From Planctomycetes bacterium GWF2_50_10 (lineage in GTDB: Bacteria > Planctomycetota > Phycisphaerae > Sedimentisphaerales > GWF2-50-10), in the NCBI GenBank assembly GCA_001824635.1, contig MHYB01000061.1:4967-28501 (forward strand): DNA of 23,535 bases, given 5' to 3'. This document shows, piece after piece, positions 15,839 through 23,535 of this stretch. The notes beneath the pieces are model-generated. The model did not search any database and was not told where the DNA came from. It was given only the letters and a program-made list of their open reading frames with translations. A program made the translations under genes and the position numbers. Every line of letters begins with the position of its first letter. The stretch's first letter is position 1.

Positions 15839-15851
15839 GTACCGATAAAAA
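15837..15851 (+). repeat. 15-bp direct repeat, copy 2
   Basis: ATGTACCGATAAAAA, the second exact copy. It overlaps the end of the TATAAT box and covers the expected nfu transcription start, a position where a bound protein would block initiation. Confidence 0.85.
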
Positions 15852-15853
15852 TC

Positions 15854-15879
15854 AGGGGTCGATGTAATCTTATACCCCT
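15854..15879 (+). promoter_or_regulatory. Leader hairpin just before the nfu ribosome site
   Basis: AGGGGT (15854-15859) pairs with ACCCCT (15874-15879) across a 14-nt loop, ending three bases before AAGGAG. It could influence translation of nfu. It could also simply be chance. Confidence 0.3.
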
Positions 15880-15894
15880 TAGAAGGAGATTTAG

Positions 15895-16137
15895 ATGGCT
15901 GAAGAAAAGAATTTCGAGACACAGGTTAAGGAAGTGATCGAATCCATACGCCCCATGCTTCAAAACGATGGCGGAGACATTGAATTGGTGGGCGTAGACG
16001 AGGATAAGACCGTACGAGTCCGTCTCCAAGGCGCATGCAGGGGTTGCCCTGGCGCACAGATGACCCTCAAAATGGGCGTAGAAAGACTACTCAAAGAACG
16101 CGTTCCCGACGTGAAGGAAGTCGTAGCGGTAAAGTAA
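15895..16137 (+). CDS. NifU C-terminal-domain (Nfu-type) iron-sulfur protein
   Basis: This 80-residue protein consists only of an Nfu domain, the module that carries a [4Fe-4S] cluster between subunits of a dimer and delivers it to apo-enzymes. The ligand pair is C43xxC46 in QGACRGCPGAQMTLKMGVE, and the usual opening VIESIRPMLQNDGGDIELV is clear. AAGGAG lies six bases before the ATG. It has its own promoter-like box and terminator, so it is a single-gene unit. Possible clients in this window include the [4Fe-4S] fumarase, though nothing links them directly. There is no A-type or NifU N-terminal scaffold domain. Confidence 0.95.
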   Translation: MAEEKNFETQVKEVIESIRPMLQNDGGDIELVGVDEDKTVRVRLQGACRGCPGAQMTLKMGVERLLKERVPDVKEVVAVK

Positions 16138-16150
16138 ATCAAATGGCTAA

Positions 16151-16188
16151 AAAGCGGGCACAGAAAATTCTCTGGCCCGCTTTATTTT
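16151..16188 (+). terminator. Rho-independent terminator, probably bidirectional
   Basis: AAAGCGGGC (16151-16159) pairs with GCCCGCTTT (16175-16183), extended inward by CAGA/TCTG past a single bulged A, with loop AAATTC. TTTATTTT follows on the plus strand (end of nfu). On the minus strand the same stem is followed by TTTTTAG, so it can also end the uvrA-mtnA-glycan gene series. Confidence 0.9.
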
Positions 16189-16209
16189 AATACCACCTAC
16201 CAATGAAAA

Positions 16210-17997
16210 TCATTTCTTCTCATAAACGGGCAATGGCTTCAATTTAAAAACATTTACAAATCGCCGATCATCATTTGATTTAATCGTCGTAATAAATTCA
16301 TAAGGGCCTATGCTCCTGGGTTTCGCGAGCATGGCGATATTTTCCATACCCCACATTTTATAGTACCTGTTTCCGGCAAAATTACCTGTGCGGGTATCCC
16401 ATACAATGTATGTAAAATTCGCGTCATAGCATTTTTGAGCAAATTCCTGCGGATTTGAAGCTTTGATTCCGCTTACATGAACGAATTTATCTGCGTGGCG
16501 AGGGGCAAACACTGCCATGTTGCCGGCCATGCTGCAAAGCAACTTTTCCCCTGGCTTTGCGTTTTGGATGTACCAGTCGGTGAGATATTTGAATTCGATA
16601 TCCAGGTCACCGTTACCTATTCTGCCGGCCAGCGGGAACTGATTTGAAACCACAATCATACCAAGCATGACAATGATCAGGCTGTCCGCTAGCGCAAAAC
16701 GATAGCGATTAAAATACGCGCTGATGGCCGCAAACACCGCCGCTATACCAAGCACAACATACGGTAAAGGTACAGAATTCCTGGCGGCAGGAGCTATTTC
16801 TTTTAGATAAGGATATATGTCAATAAACCACAAACAAAACATGACGGCCGCGATGATCTGCACACCAACAATGATCGGCGCAGGAATGCGGTTGTTCTTG
16901 TTCGCGATATGGAAAAGATTCTGAAAACCATATAGCGACATAAGCAGTATTAGCCAGTTGACAGGCACACCGAATCTTGGCACAAGAAAGCTGTGCGCGG
17001 CGTGAATACAAATATAAGGCAGCAGAAAGATCACCAGCATGAGCACTTTCCAGTCCCGCTTTATGATCCCATACACAAGGCCGAAACCGAAACTGCAAAA
17101 CAGTAGAAATTTATTTAGCCCAAGCAAGGCATCTGCTGTATCAGACTGGGCTGAAGGCGAAGGGATGAACAGCATGGAAAAGCCCGATTGCCAGAGCATT
17201 TCGATAAAACCAAAAAACACGAATTTTCCGCCGCTTGCCTCTCCCATTTCCTTGATATAATGCGAATCTCCGGCATTTTTCCAGGTAAGTATTGTTCCGA
17301 TAGCCCAGAGCATCAGAGGCACTGTCGCAATCGCAGCAAACGCAAAAGCTTTTATACGCTCACGCGTATTCCGCGATTCAATCATATCCCATATAAAAGC
17401 CGCAAGAATCAGAGCTGCGCCTTCGTATCGAACCATAGTAGTTATCGACGCGAAAAGATAAGTCCACCGCGAACGCCTCAGCAGGAAAAAAAACGTCACA
17501 AGAACAAAGAACAGCAGCGTCATCTCGGCAACCGGATCGACAAGACTTTGAATTACCCAAGGATGAATAGCGCTGATAAGCGCGGGCCAGATCGCCCATC
17601 TCCCTATGAATTTACGTCCCACCAGATACATCAGAACTATGGTAAACGGGTATAAAGTTGCGCACAGTATACGTCCGGCGGTCAAATCGGGGTGCTGACT
17701 TGACTGCGTGAAAAGAGAAAACAGCAGCACAAGGCTGCCGTGAACTGGCGCACGCTTATATTCTGTGGGAAATTGAAATGACCACAACTGGTGAGCAAGC
17801 TGCGTAAAACATGGAAAATCCGGGCACGGTGAAGCCAGAAAACCAAAATAATGAACAGACATCCAGATACCAAAACCCATCAGCAAGGCGATCGCCGCGT
17901 AATGAGTCATTCTTTCCCTTGTGAGTTCATTAGGATCGATTACAGTCACTGTCGGATTTATTTTTTTTCTAGGCCTTGCTTTTATGCTTTTGTTCAT
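16210..17997 (-). CDS. GT-C family membrane glycosyltransferase (PMT/ArnT-like)
   Basis: A 595-residue polytopic membrane protein with roughly ten or more hydrophobic segments in the first ~450 residues and a soluble C-terminal part (about 465-595). The layout matches GT-C enzymes that move sugars from polyprenyl-phosphate donors outside the membrane. A short acidic motif follows TM1 (SPCPDFPCF, with D60 in the position of the catalytic loop aspartate), and [12 protein letters not shown] at 187-198 resembles the RYEG motif common in this group. Acceptor and sugar are unknown. The start at 17997 overlaps the upstream gene by 29 nt and has no ribosome site. An ATG at 17910 with AAGGGA just upstream would remove the basic N-terminal tail and the overlap, and is a real alternative. 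Last gene of the minus-strand series. Confidence 0.82.
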   Translation of the reverse strand: MNKSIKARPRKKINPTVTVIDPNELTRERMTHYAAIALLMGFGIWMSVHYFGFLASPCPDFPCFTQLAHQLWSFQFPTEYKRAPVHGSLVLLFSLFTQSSQHPDLTAGRILCATLYPFTIVLMYLVGRKFIGRWAIWPALISAIHPWVIQSLVDPVAEMTLLFFVLVTFFFLLRRSRWTYLFASITTMVRYEGAALILAAFIWDMIESRNTRERIKAFAFAAIATVPLMLWAIGTILTWKNAGDSHYIKEMGEASGGKFVFFGFIEMLWQSGFSMLFIPSPSAQSDTADALLGLNKFLLFCSFGFGLVYGIIKRDWKVLMLVIFLLPYICIHAAHSFLVPRFGVPVNWLILLMSLYGFQNLFHIANKNNRIPAPIIVGVQIIAAVMFCLWFIDIYPYLKEIAPAARNSVPLPYVVLGIAAVFAAISAYFNRYRFALADSLIIVMLGMIVVSNQFPLAGRIGNGDLDIEFKYLTDWYIQNAKPGEKLLCSMAGNMAVFAPRHADKFVHVSGIKASNPQEFAQKCYDANFTYIVWDTRTGNFAGNRYYKMWGMENIAMLAKPRSIGPYEFITTIKSNDDRRFVNVFKLKPLPVYEKK

Positions 17998-19555
17998 GGT
18001 ATTGCGCTTCAGTATTTACTGCCCATATATTTTCTTTAGATTTGACGCCGTTAACTATATTCTCAACCGCGATCATGGCCGTAAGCATGCTGTGATCGGC
18101 GTTATTATATTTATGCATACCATTCCTGCCAACAAGAAAAAGATTTTCATAATTGTCGGTAAATGATTTTACCACATCGAACCTGTCGTAATTGCCGAAG
18201 TACGCCGGGTATGTCTTGGGCATTCTTATCACGGTGCTGTCAATTACATCAGCTTTGTTAATAATATCGATGGACGCAAGTTCATCTATCGCGAATTTCG
18301 CGAAATCGTCATCGTCTTTTTTCCAGAGATCGTCCCCTTCGTTACAAAAATATTCCAGACCTATCCACGCATGGCCCTTGGTTTGTACCATGTAAGGGCT
18401 CCAATTGTTGAATATCTGGATTCGTCCCAGCTTGACTTCGCGTTCCTGCACATAAACCCAGCAATCAGGGATAATGCCGTCGATTGTCGCGATACTGGTT
18501 TCATTTTTGATCGACAGCTTTTTAAGGAGCAATCCCACGGTTATAAAATCGCGATACATCAATCCCGATGCGACATCCGCGACATCTCGCGGCACAGGCG
18601 ATTTGAAACCGGCGATAAGTTCCTTAACAGGCATTGCGGAGAAAAAATAATCCCCAGAAGCTCTGAAAGTACCGCCGCCAACATCTTCAATATCCACCGC
18701 CGCTATCTTGTTGTCTTGCGAATGAATAGCGACGACCTTGTGATTCTTGTGTATTTCACCGCCCATACGGCAAATTTCTTCCGCTGCTCGCTCCCAAAGC
18801 TGGCCGGGACCATACTTAGGATACAGGAACTGCTCGATCAGGCTCGTTTCAACATCCTTTTGGCCAATTTCTGTTTTCTTCGGCAAAAGCTTTTTAAATG
18901 CGTGTACAAGGGCTTTGGTTATCGAAAGCCCTTTTATACGCTGAGCGCCCCACTCGGCACTGATCTTATCACATGATATCCCCCATACTTTTTCAGTATA
19001 GTCCTTGAAAAATGTCAGGTACAATTCGGTGCCAAAACGATTTATCAGAAAATCTTCGAGCGACCTTTCCTGCTTAATTGGGAAAAGCCGAGCCTTAAGG
19101 TAACTCGATCCTATCTTCAGGATTCGTACAAACCCAAGATTGCCGACTGTTTTCAAATTTAAGCTGACTGGGTAATCGAAGAATTTTCGCAGAAAAAATA
19201 TTCGCGACAACCTGTTTCGCACAAGCATAACAAGATCAGCCTGCTCTGGGTCGGGTGCGCACGGCTCTTTGGACACCTCTATTTCGCGACCAAGTACTAT
19301 GTCATCTTTGGCTGGCTTACCCTGCAACGGCAGCATATTGAGCCACCAATTCAAAACGCGGTCGGACTTTGAAAAGAACCGGTGGCCGCCGATATCTATC
19401 CTGTTACCTTTGTAATTTACTGTTTTTGATATGCCCCCGATATCATCGCTCATTTCATATATGACAGGCTTAATGTCTGTATTTTTAAGCAGCTCATAAG
19501 CCGCTGTCAAACCCGCCGGCCCCGCACCGATTATGATCGCGATTTTTTGTGACAC
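17969..19555 (-). CDS. FAD-dependent oxidoreductase, UDP-galactopyranose mutase/HemY-like
   Basis: A 528-residue flavoprotein of the amine-oxidase/protoporphyrinogen-oxidase superfamily. It opens with the dinucleotide-binding motif [17 protein letters not shown], followed by [15 protein letters not shown] and [16 protein letters not shown]. The [10 protein letters not shown] segment and [17 protein letters not shown] near the end are typical of UGM-like enzymes found in polysaccharide clusters. With a GT-C glycosyltransferase immediately downstream, a role in activated-sugar or glycan-precursor chemistry is likelier than haem synthesis, but the substrate cannot be told. The start is the GTG at 19555: GAGG lies seven bases upstream, and it begins two bases after the mtnA stop. 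The longer frame to 19627 runs inside mtnA without a ribosome site. No transmembrane segment is obvious. Confidence 0.85.
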   Translation of the reverse strand: MSQKIAIIIGAGPAGLTAAYELLKNTDIKPVIYEMSDDIGGISKTVNYKGNRIDIGGHRFFSKSDRVLNWWLNMLPLQGKPAKDDIVLGREIEVSKEPCAPDPEQADLVMLVRNRLSRIFFLRKFFDYPVSLNLKTVGNLGFVRILKIGSSYLKARLFPIKQERSLEDFLINRFGTELYLTFFKDYTEKVWGISCDKISAEWGAQRIKGLSITKALVHAFKKLLPKKTEIGQKDVETSLIEQFLYPKYGPGQLWERAAEEICRMGGEIHKNHKVVAIHSQDNKIAAVDIEDVGGGTFRASGDYFFSAMPVKELIAGFKSPVPRDVADVASGLMYRDFITVGLLLKKLSIKNETSIATIDGIIPDCWVYVQEREVKLGRIQIFNNWSPYMVQTKGHAWIGLEYFCNEGDDLWKKDDDDFAKFAIDELASIDIINKADVIDSTVIRMPKTYPAYFGNYDRFDVVKSFTDNYENLFLVGRNGMHKYNNADHSMLTAMIAVENIVNGVKSKENIWAVNTEAQYHEQKHKSKA

Positions 19556-19557
19556 TA

Positions 19558-20613
19558 TTAAACCTCTTGATTTTGATTCTTTATTCCCAACATTGCCTCT
19601 ATCCTGCACGGAGCAAACATGCCGCATTCCGTGATTATCGCCGTAATATTTTCCGCTGGCGTGACGTCAAAAGCCGGATTATACACCTTCGCCTCCGCTG
19701 GCACAACTGTGCTCGACCCGCATGTTCTGATCTCGCCCTCGCCGCGCTGCTCGATTGGTATATGGCTTCCGTCCGGGATAGACAGGTCAAACGTGCTCGT
19801 CGGCGCCGCTATGTAAAACGGTATCCCGTGATGTTTTGCCAGCACCGAAAGGCTGTAAGTTCCGATTTTGTTTGCGGAATCGCCGTTGGCAGCGATCCTG
19901 TCTGCCCCGGTCATGACCGCATCAACCTTGCCCTGCCGCATCAGCCACCCTGCCATGTTGTCGCATATAACTGTAACATCCACGCCAGCCTGTGAAAGCT
20001 CCCATGCAGTGAGTCTGGCCCCCTGAAGCAGCGGCCGAGTCTCATCAGCATACACTTTGAATTTAACACCCCTGTTTTTGGCTTCATAAAAAACCGCAAG
20101 TGCCGTCCCGCTACCCGCCGTAGCAAGTGCCCCCGCGTTACAATGCGTAAGCACATTCATCCCGTCTTTTATAATTCCCGCCCCGTTTTCGCCGATGCGT
20201 CTGCACATCTCGACATCCTCATCGAATATCGCCCGCGCCTCGCAAAGCACTGCCGATTTTATGCTCTCACCCCTTGTTCCTTGCGCAGCCTTAAAAACCC
20301 GCTCAAGCGCCCAGAAAAGATTCACCGCTGTCGGCCGCGATGCCGCAAGCTTATCCTTAGCGGCCTCAAGAACCGCCATCACTTCACCCGTCGAAGCATC
20401 ATCTTTAACATTTTGAATTGCAAGCACAAGTCCGAATCCTGCCGCCGCTCCTATCGCCGGCGCACCCCGCACCGCAAGCGTCTTTATCGCCTCAACCAGC
20501 GTATCAACATCGCGACACTCAATATACGCAACTTCCCCTGGCAGCCTGCGCTGATCTATAAGCCTCAAAAACCCATCCACCCCACCAACCCATTTGAGTG
20601 TCTTAACCTGCAC
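19558..20613 (-). CDS. mtnA: S-methyl-5-thioribose-1-phosphate isomerase
   Basis: The enzyme isomerises methylthioribose-1-phosphate to methylthioribulose-1-phosphate in the methionine salvage pathway. Signatures are [16 protein letters not shown], the catalytic-cysteine segment [52 protein letters not shown] with the catalytic aspartate, and [14 protein letters not shown] near the end. The start is taken as the GTG at 20613 ([11 protein letters not shown]), with AAGGA four bases upstream, giving 351 residues, the normal family length. A frame extending to 20712 would add 33 residues encoded by an intergenic repeat and would overlap uvrA. Related eIF2B-like aldose isomerases are an alternative, but the match to MtnA is close. 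No other salvage genes are in the window. Confidence 0.94.
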   Translation of the reverse strand: MQVKTLKWVGGVDGFLRLIDQRRLPGEVAYIECRDVDTLVEAIKTLAVRGAPAIGAAAGFGLVLAIQNVKDDASTGEVMAVLEAAKDKLAASRPTAVNLFWALERVFKAAQGTRGESIKSAVLCEARAIFDEDVEMCRRIGENGAGIIKDGMNVLTHCNAGALATAGSGTALAVFYEAKNRGVKFKVYADETRPLLQGARLTAWELSQAGVDVTVICDNMAGWLMRQGKVDAVMTGADRIAANGDSANKIGTYSLSVLAKHHGIPFYIAAPTSTFDLSIPDGSHIPIEQRGEGEIRTCGSSTVVPAEAKVYNPAFDVTPAENITAIITECGMFAPCRIEAMLGIKNQNQEV

Positions 20614-20637
20614 CTGTTCCTTCTTTCCTTGCCTTTG

Positions 20638-20708
20638 TTTCGAATTTTCCTTATTTATTTCGATTTTGAATTTGTTTCGGATTTCGAGCTTCGTGCTTCG
20701 GATTTTCT
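20638..20708. repeat. AT-rich intergenic repeat of the 'TTCGGATTTCGAGCTTCG' type
   Basis: A degenerate array of TTTCG/CTTCG units at 6-12 base spacing (TTTCGAATTTT, TTTCGATTTTGAATTTG, TTTCGGATTTCGAGCTTCG, TGCTTCGGATTTTC) fills the gap between uvrA and mtnA. Read on the minus strand in frame it gives a Lys/Arg/Asn/Ser-rich peptide (RSTKLEIRNKFKIEINKEN), a string I recall as common spurious N-termini or tiny 'proteins' in planctomycete and related genomes. The family assignment is from memory. Confidence 0.6.
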
Positions 20709-23535
20709 TCAAATAGATGCATGTTCCATCAGTTTCTCCTTCAGATACTTAGCCGTATAGCTCTTTTCATTTTCGATAAGCTCTTCCGGCGAGCCGCAAC
20801 CAACCACCTTGCCGCCGTCAGTGCCTCCCTCTGGACCAAGGTCAACAATGTAATCAGCCATCTTAATAACGTCAAGATTGTGCTCGATCACCAGCACAGT
20901 ATTGCCCAGATCGCAAAGACGCCTGAGCACATTAAGCAAATTGTGTATATCAGCAAAATGCAGACCCGTCGTCGGCTCATCCAGCACATAGAAAGTATGG
21001 CCGGTACTGGGCTTTCCAAGTTCCGAAGCGAGTTTCACTCTCTGCGCCTCGCCGCCGGACATAGTTGTCGACGATTGCCCAAGTTGCATATAGCCAAGCC
21101 CGACCTCATTAAGCGCTTTGAGCAGCCGTTGGATCTTAGGAAAATTCGAAAAGAATTCCAGTGATTCCTCCAGCCGCATGTCGAGTACATCCGAGATATT
21201 CTTACCTTTGTATGTGATCTGCAGCGTCTCCGGGTTATACCTCGTGCCCTTGCACTGCTCGCATACCACATAAACATCCGGCAGAAAATGCATCTCGATC
21301 TTCTTAGTTCCCTGGCCCTGGCAGTATTCGCACCTGCCGCCCTTGACGTTGAAGCTGAACCGCCCCGGCTTATACCCCCGGATCTTCGCCTCTCGAGTCA
21401 GCGCGAAAAGCTGCCGTATCAGATCGAACACACCAGTGTAAGTCGCCGGATTGCTCCGAGGTGTCCTGCCTATAGGCGATTGATCTATCTCGATCACCTT
21501 GTCTATCTTGCCCACCCCAAGCACATTCCTGTGCGCACCAGGTTTTTCACGCGAACTGTAAAGCCGCCGCTTTAACGCCTTTAAAAGTATATCGCTCACC
21601 AGAGTGCTCTTGCCCGAACCCGACACTCCGGTAACACATGTAAAAACACCAAGCGGGAATTTCACATCAATGTTCTTGAGATTATTTTCACTTGCGCCTT
21701 TTACCTCGAGCGCATTTTTCATGTTATAGGGACGCCGTTTGTGAGGCAATTCGATCCTGGCAGTGCCGCCCATGTACCTGCCTGTAAGGCTCCGCTCACA
21801 GTTGATGATGTCCTGCAATGTGCCCTGCGCCACAAGCTCTCCGCCGTGCGCCCCAGCCATAGGCCCGATATCTATGAGATGATCTGCTTCCTTTATAACA
21901 TCCTCATCATGCTCGACCACAATAACCGTATTGCCGATGTCCGTCAACCGCCGCAAGATTTTTATAAGTCTATCGTTATCCCTGCGATGAAGTCCTATCG
22001 TCGGCTCATCGAGCACATAGCAGCATCCGACAAGCCCGCTTCCCACCTGCGTGGCGAGCCTTATCCGCTGCGCCTCGCCGCCCGAAAGCGTCGCGCTCTT
22101 TCTGTCGAGCGTCAAATACCCCAGCCCGGTATCCAGCATGAACCGCAGCCGCTCGCGTATCTCCTTGAGTGGCTGCACCGCTATAATTGTCTTTTCCGCA
22201 TCAAGCTTTAGCTTGGCGAAAAACTCACCCGCCTCAGCGATACTCATCGCCGCTATATCGCTCATATTCCTGCCGCCCACGGTAACCGCCCGCGCCTCCG
22301 GCCTGAGCCTGGCCCCTTTGCAACCTCTGCAAGGCTGCTCGGACAAATACCCATGCAGCCGTTCTTTCACAAATTCGCTCGTCGTATTCTGCCAGCGTCT
22401 AAGCAGATTCGGAATTATACCCTCGAAAGAACTATCGTACTTGGCTTCATCCGCCTCTCCGGTACCGTAAAGCAGTACACGTTTGACATCCTGCGGTATG
22501 TCATCGTAAGGCATCGATTTATCAATACCGAACTCACGGCAGAACTTCTTGATCATCCTGTTATAAAAAATGTTCATCCGCTTGCCGCCCTTGCGCCACG
22601 CGTCCACCGCCCCGTTCTCCAGCGAAATAGTTCTATCCGGCACTATCAGGTCCGGGTCAAATTCCAGTATCGTCCCCAGCCCGTCGCAGCTCTTGCACGC
22701 CCCATAAGGACTGTTAAAGCTGAAAAGCCGCGGACTAAGTTCCTCAAGCGACGCCTCCGGGTGTTCGTTGCACGCGAATTTCTCGCTGTATATCACATCC
22801 GTCCATCGCCCATCGCCGCCGCTATCCTTGCTCTGGCTCGGCTCCTGCACCATCACCACCACAAGCCCTTCGCCCATCTTCAGAGCCGTCTCTACCGAAT
22901 CAGCCAGCCTTATCCGCAGCCCCTCTTTAATAATGAGCCTGTCCACCACCGCCGCGATATCATGCTTCTTGTTCTTGTCTAGATCGGGAACATTCTTGAG
23001 ATCGTAAATACTCCCATCCACCCTGGCCCGCACAAACCCCTCGCGCGCGATCTTTACAAATACATCCTTATGCTCGCCCTTCTGCCCCCGTATCATCGGC
23101 GCGCACACCTGTATCTTCGTTCCCTCAGGCCTTAGCAGTATCGAATCCACTATCTGCGTCGCGTGCTGGCTCGCTATCTCCTTGCCGCAAACCCAGCAGT
23201 GCGGCTGCCCCGCCCGCGCAAAAAGCACCCTGAAATAATCGTATATCTCCGTCGTCGTCGCTACCGTGGAACGCGGGTTTGAACTTGAACTCCTCTGCTC
23301 GATCGCTATCGTCGGCGGCAACCCCTCGATACTCTCTACCTGGGGCTTTTGCATCTGCTCCAAGAACTGCCTGGCATACGCCGACAGACTCTCGACGTAC
23401 TTACGCTGCCCCTCCGCATAAATGGTATCGAACGCCAACGAACTCTTACCCGACCCACTCATCCCTGTTATCACGATAAGCTTGTCGCGTGGAACTGTTA
23501 CATCTATACCTTTGAGGTTGTGCTCAGCCGCACCC
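20709..23535 (-). CDS. uvrA: Excinuclease ABC subunit A, N-terminus cut by window edge
   Basis: UvrA is the damage-recognition ATPase of nucleotide excision repair. The frame is open to the right edge, where it reads GAAEHNLKGIDVTVPRDKL, so only about the first 8-10 residues are missing; about 942 are present. Both ABC units are intact: Walker A TGMSGSGKSS and TGVSGSGKST, signatures LSGGEAQRIRLA and MSGGEAQRVKLAS, Walker B CCYVLDEPTIGLH and TFYVLDEPTTGLH. The C-terminal zinc module is visible as CEYC...CEQC around GQGTKKIEMHFLPDVYVV. Further cysteine pairs (CWVC, CKSC, CRGC) lie in the first half. The stop at 20709 is followed by a 95-bp repeat-bearing gap and then mtnA on the same strand. 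A GTG at 23474 would be a false start, because the conserved sequence continues upstream. Confidence 0.98.
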   Translation of the reverse strand, partial: GAAEHNLKGIDVTVPRDKLIVITGMSGSGKSSLAFDTIYAEGQRKYVESLSAYARQFLEQMQKPQVESIEGLPPTIAIEQRSSSSNPRSTVATTTEIYDYFRVLFARAGQPHCWVCGKEIASQHATQIVDSILLRPEGTKIQVCAPMIRGQKGEHKDVFVKIAREGFVRARVDGSIYDLKNVPDLDKNKKHDIAAVVDRLIIKEGLRIRLADSVETALKMGEGLVVVMVQEPSQSKDSGGDGRWTDVIYSEKFACNEHPEASLEELSPRLFSFNSPYGACKSCDGLGTILEFDPDLIVPDRTISLENGAVDAWRKGGKRMNIFYNRMIKKFCREFGIDKSMPYDDIPQDVKRVLLYGTGEADEAKYDSSFEGIIPNLLRRWQNTTSEFVKERLHGYLSEQPCRGCKGARLRPEARAVTVGGRNMSDIAAMSIAEAGEFFAKLKLDAEKTIIAVQPLKEIRERLRFMLDTGLGYLTLDRKSATLSGGEAQRIRLATQVGSGLVGCCYVLDEPTIGLHRRDNDRLIKILRRLTDIGNTVIVVEHDEDVIKEADHLIDIGPMAGAHGGELVAQGTLQDIINCERSLTGRYMGGTARIELPHKRRPYNMKNALEVKGASENNLKNIDVKFPLGVFTCVTGVSGSGKSTLVSDILLKALKRRLYSSREKPGAHRNVLGVGKIDKVIEIDQSPIGRTPRSNPATYTGVFDLIRQLFALTREAKIRGYKPGRFSFNVKGGRCEYCQGQGTKKIEMHFLPDVYVVCEQCKGTRYNPETLQITYKGKNISDVLDMRLEESLEFFSNFPKIQRLLKALNEVGLGYMQLGQSSTTMSGGEAQRVKLASELGKPSTGHTFYVLDEPTTGLHFADIHNLLNVLRRLCDLGNTVLVIEHNLDVIKMADYIVDLGPEGGTDGGKVVGCGSPEELIENEKSYTAKYLKEKLMEHASI

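Larger units (their letters stand above)
15628..15894. promoter_or_regulatory. Divergent control region between sensor kinase 2 and nfu
   Basis: A gene-free 267-bp stretch rich in repeated motifs. A 15-base sequence, ATGTACCGATAAAAA, occurs exactly twice on the plus strand (15722-15736 and 15837-15851). Its core CCGATAAAA also occurs inverted at 15651-15659. A -10-like TATAAT lies at 15833-15838, directly abutting the second copy. The stretch 15730-15748 matches sequence upstream of sensor kinase 1. These look like operator sites shared by the divergent transcripts, but no regulator gene is present. Confidence 0.5.

Noticed and set aside
20614..20712. 33-codon N-terminal extension of MtnA overlapping uvrA
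   Set aside because: It is encoded by an AT-rich intergenic repeat, and the GTG at 20613 gives the normal family length.

Overview
The window holds about 14 protein-coding genes from an ordinary bacterial chromosome. It has no rRNA, tRNA, CRISPR array or recognisable transposon. Gene content and an AT-rich 'TTCGGATTTCGAGCTTCG'-type intergenic repeat next to mtnA suggest a planctomycete of the PVC group, perhaps near Phycisphaerae/Sedimentisphaerales. That placement is inference, because no marker RNA is present.

Layout, left to right. (1) 1-969 is the N-terminal part of an unrecognised membrane-anchored protein on the minus strand, diverging from a PilZ-domain (c-di-GMP receptor) gene on the plus strand. 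(2) 1961-5583 holds central metabolism. A homocysteine methyltransferase/methylenetetrahydrofolate reductase fusion (minus) diverges from a class I fumarase alpha-subunit gene (plus), whose stop codon abuts that of a lipoprotein gene (minus). (3) 5657-8934 is a compact branched-chain amino acid operon on the minus strand, ilvB-ilvN-ilvC, closed by a GC-rich hairpin. (4) 9128-15627 is the most unusual region: two tandem, clearly paralogous two-gene signalling modules on the minus strand. Each is a membrane CHASE4-HAMP sensor kinase with a 'LHNxRNxxxPV' H-box, translationally coupled to a soluble protein with an enlarged receiver domain fused to a classical HisKA/HATPase kinase. No DNA-binding output regulator is present. 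(5) 15895-16137 is a small NifU C-terminal-domain Fe-S protein gene (plus) with its own -10 box and a strong terminator. (6) 16210-23535 is a minus-strand series: uvrA (its 5' end lies outside the window), mtnA, an FAD-dependent oxidoreductase of the UDP-galactopyranose-mutase/HemY-like group, and a GT-C membrane glycosyltransferase.

Functionally, ilvBNC supplies valine/isoleucine precursors. The HMT-MTHFR fusion and MtnA sit at two ends of methionine/one-carbon metabolism but are not adjacent. The last two genes look like envelope-glycan functions. The paired kinases suggest a branched or serial phosphorelay: membrane sensor, then REC-kinase, then an unknown regulator elsewhere. Both sensor genes have related upstream sequence, so the duplication appears to have included the control region. 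One 15-bp element from that region also recurs at the nfu promoter.
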